Assembly (NCBI GenBank): GCA_002348045.1
Contig: DDYO01000149.1
Span: forward strand, 7,638 to 27,386
Reading direction: 5' to 3'
Length of the DNA stretch: 19,749 nucleotides
Source of the DNA: Anaerolineales bacterium UBA2232
GTDB taxonomy: Bacteria > Chloroflexota > Anaerolineae > UBA2200
The notes under the pieces are model-generated. The model saw only the letters and a program-made list of their open reading frames with translations. It had not been told where the DNA came from and did not search any database. The first letter of the stretch is position 1. The number at the start of each line of letters is the position of its first letter. The translations under genes and the position numbers were made by a program. This document shows positions 16,460 to 19,749 of this stretch, in pieces.

Positions 16460-18967
16460 TTACTGTGTCTCCCCTTGACCGTGGAAGGCTGGAACGACGG
16501 TCGCCTGCAGCGTTCCCGAAGCGCCTTGGTGCTGCACCTGCCAGAAAGGAGCCCAGCCAATCCCAAGAGCCGTCACGCGAATGTTGGCCTTCTTGGGTCG
16601 GACCAGAACCTGTTCAATCTCCCGCGCCATTTCAGTCGCCTGCGCCTCCAAAGCCCTTTCTTCCTCCAGTTCTCTGGCGTCAAGGGCCGCCAGCTGCTTC
16701 TGCAGCTCGGCGATCGTCTGCTTAGATTCCTTCACCTGAGCTTCTGACTGGGCCGTGAGACGCCGTCGCCGACTTACTCCGCTCAGGACGCTCGTCCTCT
16801 TGCGCCCCGTCAACATCCCTAGCAGAGTCTCGCCCGCCGACAGCAATTCCTCGCGCTTGTAACCGTCCATCTTGACCTGGTCTTGATCCAGTTCCCGCTG
16901 CTCACGCTGAAGGCGATCCTCCAACCTCCTCCGCTCCGTGCCAATCTTGGAACGCATTTTCTCCAGCCCGACCTTCTGCCGGGCAGCTGCGTATTCCTGG
17001 CAGCGCTGGACGAACCTGCCTTCTGACTCATCAAAGAGGGAGTAAAGTTTCAGTACCGGATTGTAGAACACGGGCAAAGCCTCTTCCCGGGCCACAAAGT
17101 CCTGGAAAGACGCCTGCAATGCCTTCAGCCTCTTGGTATCACTCAGGCTTGCCGGAACGGCTGAATACAGTGCTGGCGAGACCGGAACTGACACCAAATC
17201 ATCCTTGGTCACGCTCACCTTGCCTGCTTGCCAATCGACCCAAGAAGACTCATCGGGCGGAGGCAACAGGTAGAGCAGATCCTCCGAGCGTACTCGCCCG
17301 CTGGCAGTTTCGTCAAAGCCCACCGTCGCCCACGCGAACAGGTGGGGATGGTAGACCAGTTGTGCCCCAGTACCCTGGCGCATCGCCGGCGAAAGACCAG
17401 GAGCGTCTCGGAGGGCCTTGTCGGCCGTCAGGCCCGCCAGGATGTAGTGCTGTGCCACGCTGGGATCAAGGCGCGGAGGAGCCTCCGACAGTCCCGACCC
17501 AGAAGGCGTCTGAATGCTCGCACCTGCTGAAGGCTTCTCGCCTCGCAGGCGGCTCCTGAGGTCCTCCATCAGCGTTCGAATCTGAACCCTCGTCAGCGGC
17601 CCCCGAAGGTAGCTCAGTGCCCAACGGGTCATGAAGACACGGGGTTTGGGCTCGTGGACATTGTGCAGGATGAACACCCGTTGCTCCAACGACGTAATCA
17701 GTCGGTCATAGTCTGCCCGGTTCAGCCCTATTCCCGCGGCCGCGTCAACGGTCTCCAGCCCCTCCAAGACCCGCATCTTATCCCGATCGGTCTGCAGCTT
17801 GCCGATGAACCACGTTCCTGCATTGGTCAAGCCCTTATAGTCCAGGTCAACGGGATTCTGTGTGGCCAGGAACATTCCAACACCAAACGCCCGCGCTTCC
17901 TTCATGAGGCGCAGCAATAGTCCTTTCGAGGGTGGGTTGGCTGGATGCGGTGGAAAGTAGCCATGGAGCTCGTCAAAATACACCAAGCACCGCAGGCTGG
18001 TTGTGCCTGACTGGCGGCGCATCCAGGCTTGCACCTGGCCCAACAGCAGCGTCACAAAGAACATCCGCTCCGCGTCACTGAGGTGGGAGATGTAAAAGAT
18101 GCTTACCCGCGGTTTGCCGTCGTCCCGGTACAGTATGTGTTCGATATCCAGGGGCTGACCTTCAAGCCAGTTCCCGAAGCCTGGGGCGGCGATCAAGTTG
18201 TTGAGGGCCATGGCCAGCGTAAGGCGGTCTTTCGGCGGAAAGAATGTATCCACATCAAACAGCCCGACCTGGCGCATGGGGGGATTCTGAATGCGCTGAA
18301 TCAACTTGGCAAGGTCAAGGTCTTCGCCGGCCCGCCACGCGTGCTCGAAAAGGTTCGATAGCAGGACATGCTCGCGACTGCGGATGGGATCGGCGTCAAT
18401 GCCCACCAACCCCAGCAAGCTCGATACGGTGGACTGAATCTTCTCACGGATCGTCTCCGCGTCAGTATCCCATGACAATGAGGGGACTTCAAAAGTCTGG
18501 AGGATGCTCACGGGAATGCCCGCGTCGCTTCCTGGGGTATAGATCACGAACTCGCAAGCCTCGCGCAGCCGCTGGATGCGTTCTGGGGTCTGATCCCACT
18601 GTGCCAAGCCTTTTGACCAGGTTTGAGCCATTTGCTCTGCATAGGCATCTGGCTCCATGCCCTTTCGGCGCGCATCATCAGCGTTGACCCACGGCTGAAA
18701 GTCCTCCGCCCGCAACTGCGGAAACGTTAGAAGCAGGTTGCCCAGGTCCCCCTTGGGGTCGATCAAGATACAGGGGATGCCGTCCATGGCCGCTTCCTCG
18801 AGGAGTACCAGCGCCAGTCCCGTCTTCCCGCTGCCCGTCATGCCCAGGCAGACGGCATGCGTGGTCAGGTCGCGGGCATCGTACATCACGGTCTGCGATT
18901 GAATCTGCCTCGTGGCCACATCGTACTCTTTGCCCAGATAGAAGCTGGCCGCCTTTTCCTCAACCAC
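16460..18967 (-). CDS. HerA/VirD4-like P-loop ATPase with C-terminal coiled coil
   Basis: This is an 835-residue protein starting at GTG (18967), fixed by GGAGG six bases upstream. Walker A is GMTGSGKT (42-49), followed by ILIDPKGDLGN (67-77). Walker B is CLVYFDELHGY (327-337, D332/E333). A sensor-like LATQNP (368-372) leads into the LTNAGTWFIGKLQTDRDKM segment (380-398) characteristic of HerA-type hexameric ATPases (COG0433, DUF87/DUF853 group). Residues about 655-700 and 740-790 are charged, heptad-like helices predicted to form coiled coils, and a short basic-to-hydrophobic segment (790-835) ends the protein. HerA relatives translocate DNA, typically with the NurA nuclease in archaea. No NurA, nuclease or conjugation gene is visible here, so the pathway is unassigned. 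No membrane segment is seen. The stop is 20 bp from the stop of the convergent FemAB-family gene. Family is confident; function is open. Confidence 0.88.
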   Translation of the reverse strand: MVEEKAASFYLGKEYDVATRQIQSQTVMYDARDLTTHAVCLGMTGSGKTGLALVLLEEAAMDGIPCILIDPKGDLGNLLLTFPQLRAEDFQPWVNADDARRKGMEPDAYAEQMAQTWSKGLAQWDQTPERIQRLREACEFVIYTPGSDAGIPVSILQTFEVPSLSWDTDAETIREKIQSTVSSLLGLVGIDADPIRSREHVLLSNLFEHAWRAGEDLDLAKLIQRIQNPPMRQVGLFDVDTFFPPKDRLTLAMALNNLIAAPGFGNWLEGQPLDIEHILYRDDGKPRVSIFYISHLSDAERMFFVTLLLGQVQAWMRRQSGTTSLRCLVYFDELHGYFPPHPANPPSKGLLLRLMKEARAFGVGMFLATQNPVDLDYKGLTNAGTWFIGKLQTDRDKMRVLEGLETVDAAAGIGLNRADYDRLITSLEQRVFILHNVHEPKPRVFMTRWALSYLRGPLTRVQIRTLMEDLRSRLRGEKPSAGASIQTPSGSGLSEAPPRLDPSVAQHYILAGLTADKALRDAPGLSPAMRQGTGAQLVYHPHLFAWATVGFDETASGRVRSEDLLYLLPPPDESSWVDWQAGKVSVTKDDLVSVPVSPALYSAVPASLSDTKRLKALQASFQDFVAREEALPVFYNPVLKLYSLFDESEGRFVQRCQEYAAARQKVGLEKMRSKIGTERRRLEDRLQREQRELDQDQVKMDGYKREELLSAGETLLGMLTGRKRTSVLSGVSRRRRLTAQSEAQVKESKQTIAELQKQLAALDARELEEERALEAQATEMAREIEQVLVRPKKANIRVTALGIGWAPFWQVQHQGASGTLQATVVPAFHGQGETQ

Positions 18968-18973
18968 TGCTTT

Positions 18974-18978
18974 CCTCC
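18974..18978 (-). promoter_or_regulatory. Shine-Dalgarno deciding the GTG start of the ATPase
   Basis: GGAGG followed by AAAGCA and GTG on the minus strand. An ATG overlapping this site (18980) is out of frame and meets TGA after six codons, so the GTG at 18967 is preferred. Confidence 0.8.
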
Positions 18979-19029
18979 ATGTCCATTACCAGATCCACCG
19001 ATAGACCACTGTTCAGCATCCTAACAAAT

Positions 19030-19063
19030 ACGGGAGGCAAGGCCATTCAGCCTCACCTCCCGT
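19030..19063 (-). terminator. Hairpin terminator after the inositol-phosphate synthase gene
   Basis: On the minus strand, 25 bases after the TAG stop, ACGGGAGG pairs with CCTCCCGT. Inside, AGGC pairs with GCCT around a six-base loop, with a small symmetric internal bulge between the two stems. The stem is followed by ATTTGTTAG, a weak U-rich tail. This would separate the synthase transcript from the downstream ATPase. No clear promoter for the ATPase is seen in 18968-19030, so partial read-through is plausible. Confidence 0.65.
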
Positions 19064-19087
19064 CCTTGCCCCCTAGCAGCAACCTCG

Positions 19088-19749
19088 CTACTTGGCGCCG
19101 GCGATAAACGCTTCCACCCCGGTTACAGCCTCATCATCCGGAATCTGCACCGGAGGTGACTTCATGAAGTAAGCCGAGGGCTCGACTAGCGTCCCACTCA
19201 GCCCCCGGTCCAGTCCAAGCTTGCAGCAGCGGATGGCATCCACCACCACGCCCGCCGAATTGGGTGAATCCCAGACCTCAACCTTACACTCGAGGTTCAG
19301 CGGCAGGTTCCCAAATGTAGTGCCTTCCATTCGGATGTAGCACCACTTGCGATCGGTGAGCCACGGCACATGATCGCTGGGTCCAACGTGCACATTGCCG
19401 TGACCCATGTCATAATCCAGCATGCTGATCACCGCGTTCGTCTTGGAGATCTTTTTGGACTCCAGCCGATCTCGCTCCAGCATGTTCAAGAAGTCATTGT
19501 TGCCGCCAAAGTTCAATTGATACGTGCGATCCAGCCGCACACCCCGATCGCGGAACAAGGTGGTCAGCACACGGTGAGTGATGGTTGCGCCCACCTGCGA
19601 CTTGATATCATCCCCCACGATGGGCAAACCGCGCTCCTGGAATCTCTTCTGCCAGTAGTCTTCCCGTGCAATAAAGACGGGGATGCAGTTCACAAAACCA
19701 CAGCCCGCGTCCAAAATCTGCTCGACGTACCACTTGGTGGCCATCTCGC
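19088..19749 (-). CDS. ino1: myo-Inositol-1-phosphate synthase, C-terminal part
   Basis: The frame is open to the right edge, so the 5' part of the gene is missing; the methionine at 19744 is internal. About 220 residues are present. They contain the family's signature stretches: [74 protein letters not shown] and SAYFMKSPP. These belong to the NAD-dependent enzyme that turns glucose 6-phosphate into 1L-myo-inositol 1-phosphate (the lysines in DIKSQ, SKKISK and the following strands lie in the active site). The sequence resembles the shorter actinobacterial/archaeal-type enzyme (about 360 residues), so roughly the first 140 residues and the NAD-binding Rossmann start lie outside the window. 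The product feeds inositol phospholipids or compatible solutes such as di-inositol phosphate. Which of these applies is not shown here. Confidence 0.95.
   Translation of the reverse strand, partial: EMATKWYVEQILDAGCGFVNCIPVFIAREDYWQKRFQERGLPIVGDDIKSQVGATITHRVLTTLFRDRGVRLDRTYQLNFGGNNDFLNMLERDRLESKKISKTNAVISMLDYDMGHGNVHVGPSDHVPWLTDRKWCYIRMEGTTFGNLPLNLECKVEVWDSPNSAGVVVDAIRCCKLGLDRGLSGTLVEPSAYFMKSPPVQIPDDEAVTGVEAFIAGAK

Noticed and set aside
1..19749. tRNA, rRNA, insertion sequence or integrase signals
   Set aside because: No cloverleaf, rRNA-like stretch, transposase motif or terminal inverted repeats were recognised. All sequence apart from the short spacers is accounted for by the five genes.

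Overview
The window looks like a chromosomal segment of a moderately GC-rich bacterium, most likely a Chloroflexota (Anaerolineae-like) organism. The pointers are giant secreted proteins with PTPTP-type linkers, Golvesin-like, DNRLRE, Big-1 and DUF11 modules and a short C-terminal LPLI-type tail, beside a FemAB-family enzyme and an actinobacterial-type inositol-phosphate synthase. The assignment is inferred from protein style; no rRNA or marker gene is present to confirm it.

Layout. Positions 1-2105 (minus) hold the 5' 701 codons of a secreted modular protein that runs off the left edge. Positions 2189-15013 (minus) hold an intact 4274-residue secreted modular giant lying 83 bp upstream of it in transcription order, so the two are probably co-transcribed. 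A near-consensus sigma-70 promoter (TTGACA, 16 bp, TATAAT) at 15082-15109 drives the giant gene. The 373-bp divergent spacer 15014-15386 also carries an inverted repeat and a TATAAT box immediately ahead of a plus-strand FemAB-family gene (15387-16439), which is probably leaderless. That gene converges, 20 bp stop to stop, on a HerA/VirD4-like P-loop ATPase with a coiled-coil tail (16460-18967, minus). Upstream of the ATPase, after a strong hairpin at 19030-19063, is the 3' part of a myo-inositol-1-phosphate synthase gene (19088-19749, minus) that runs off the right edge.

The most unusual content is the construction of the two secreted proteins. The giant contains three copies of a unit of about 800 residues: a VWVDDxYC entry motif, a right-handed beta-helix ending in NWWG, two Big-1 domains, then a third Big-1 domain. 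In that third domain, a loop is replaced by a lectin-like module of about 115-120 residues that ends in DAFRSG. This 'domain inside a domain' occurs five times in the giant and once more in the truncated neighbour. The protein then continues through two DUF11 domains, further Big-1 domains and a terminal array of six Big-1 domains. The likely role is a very long extracellular or surface-bound adhesin or carbohydrate-binding protein; this is inferred from architecture, and no catalytic site is claimed. FemAB, the ATPase and inositol-phosphate synthase look like independent housekeeping or envelope genes; nothing in the sequence ties them to the giant protein beyond adjacency.
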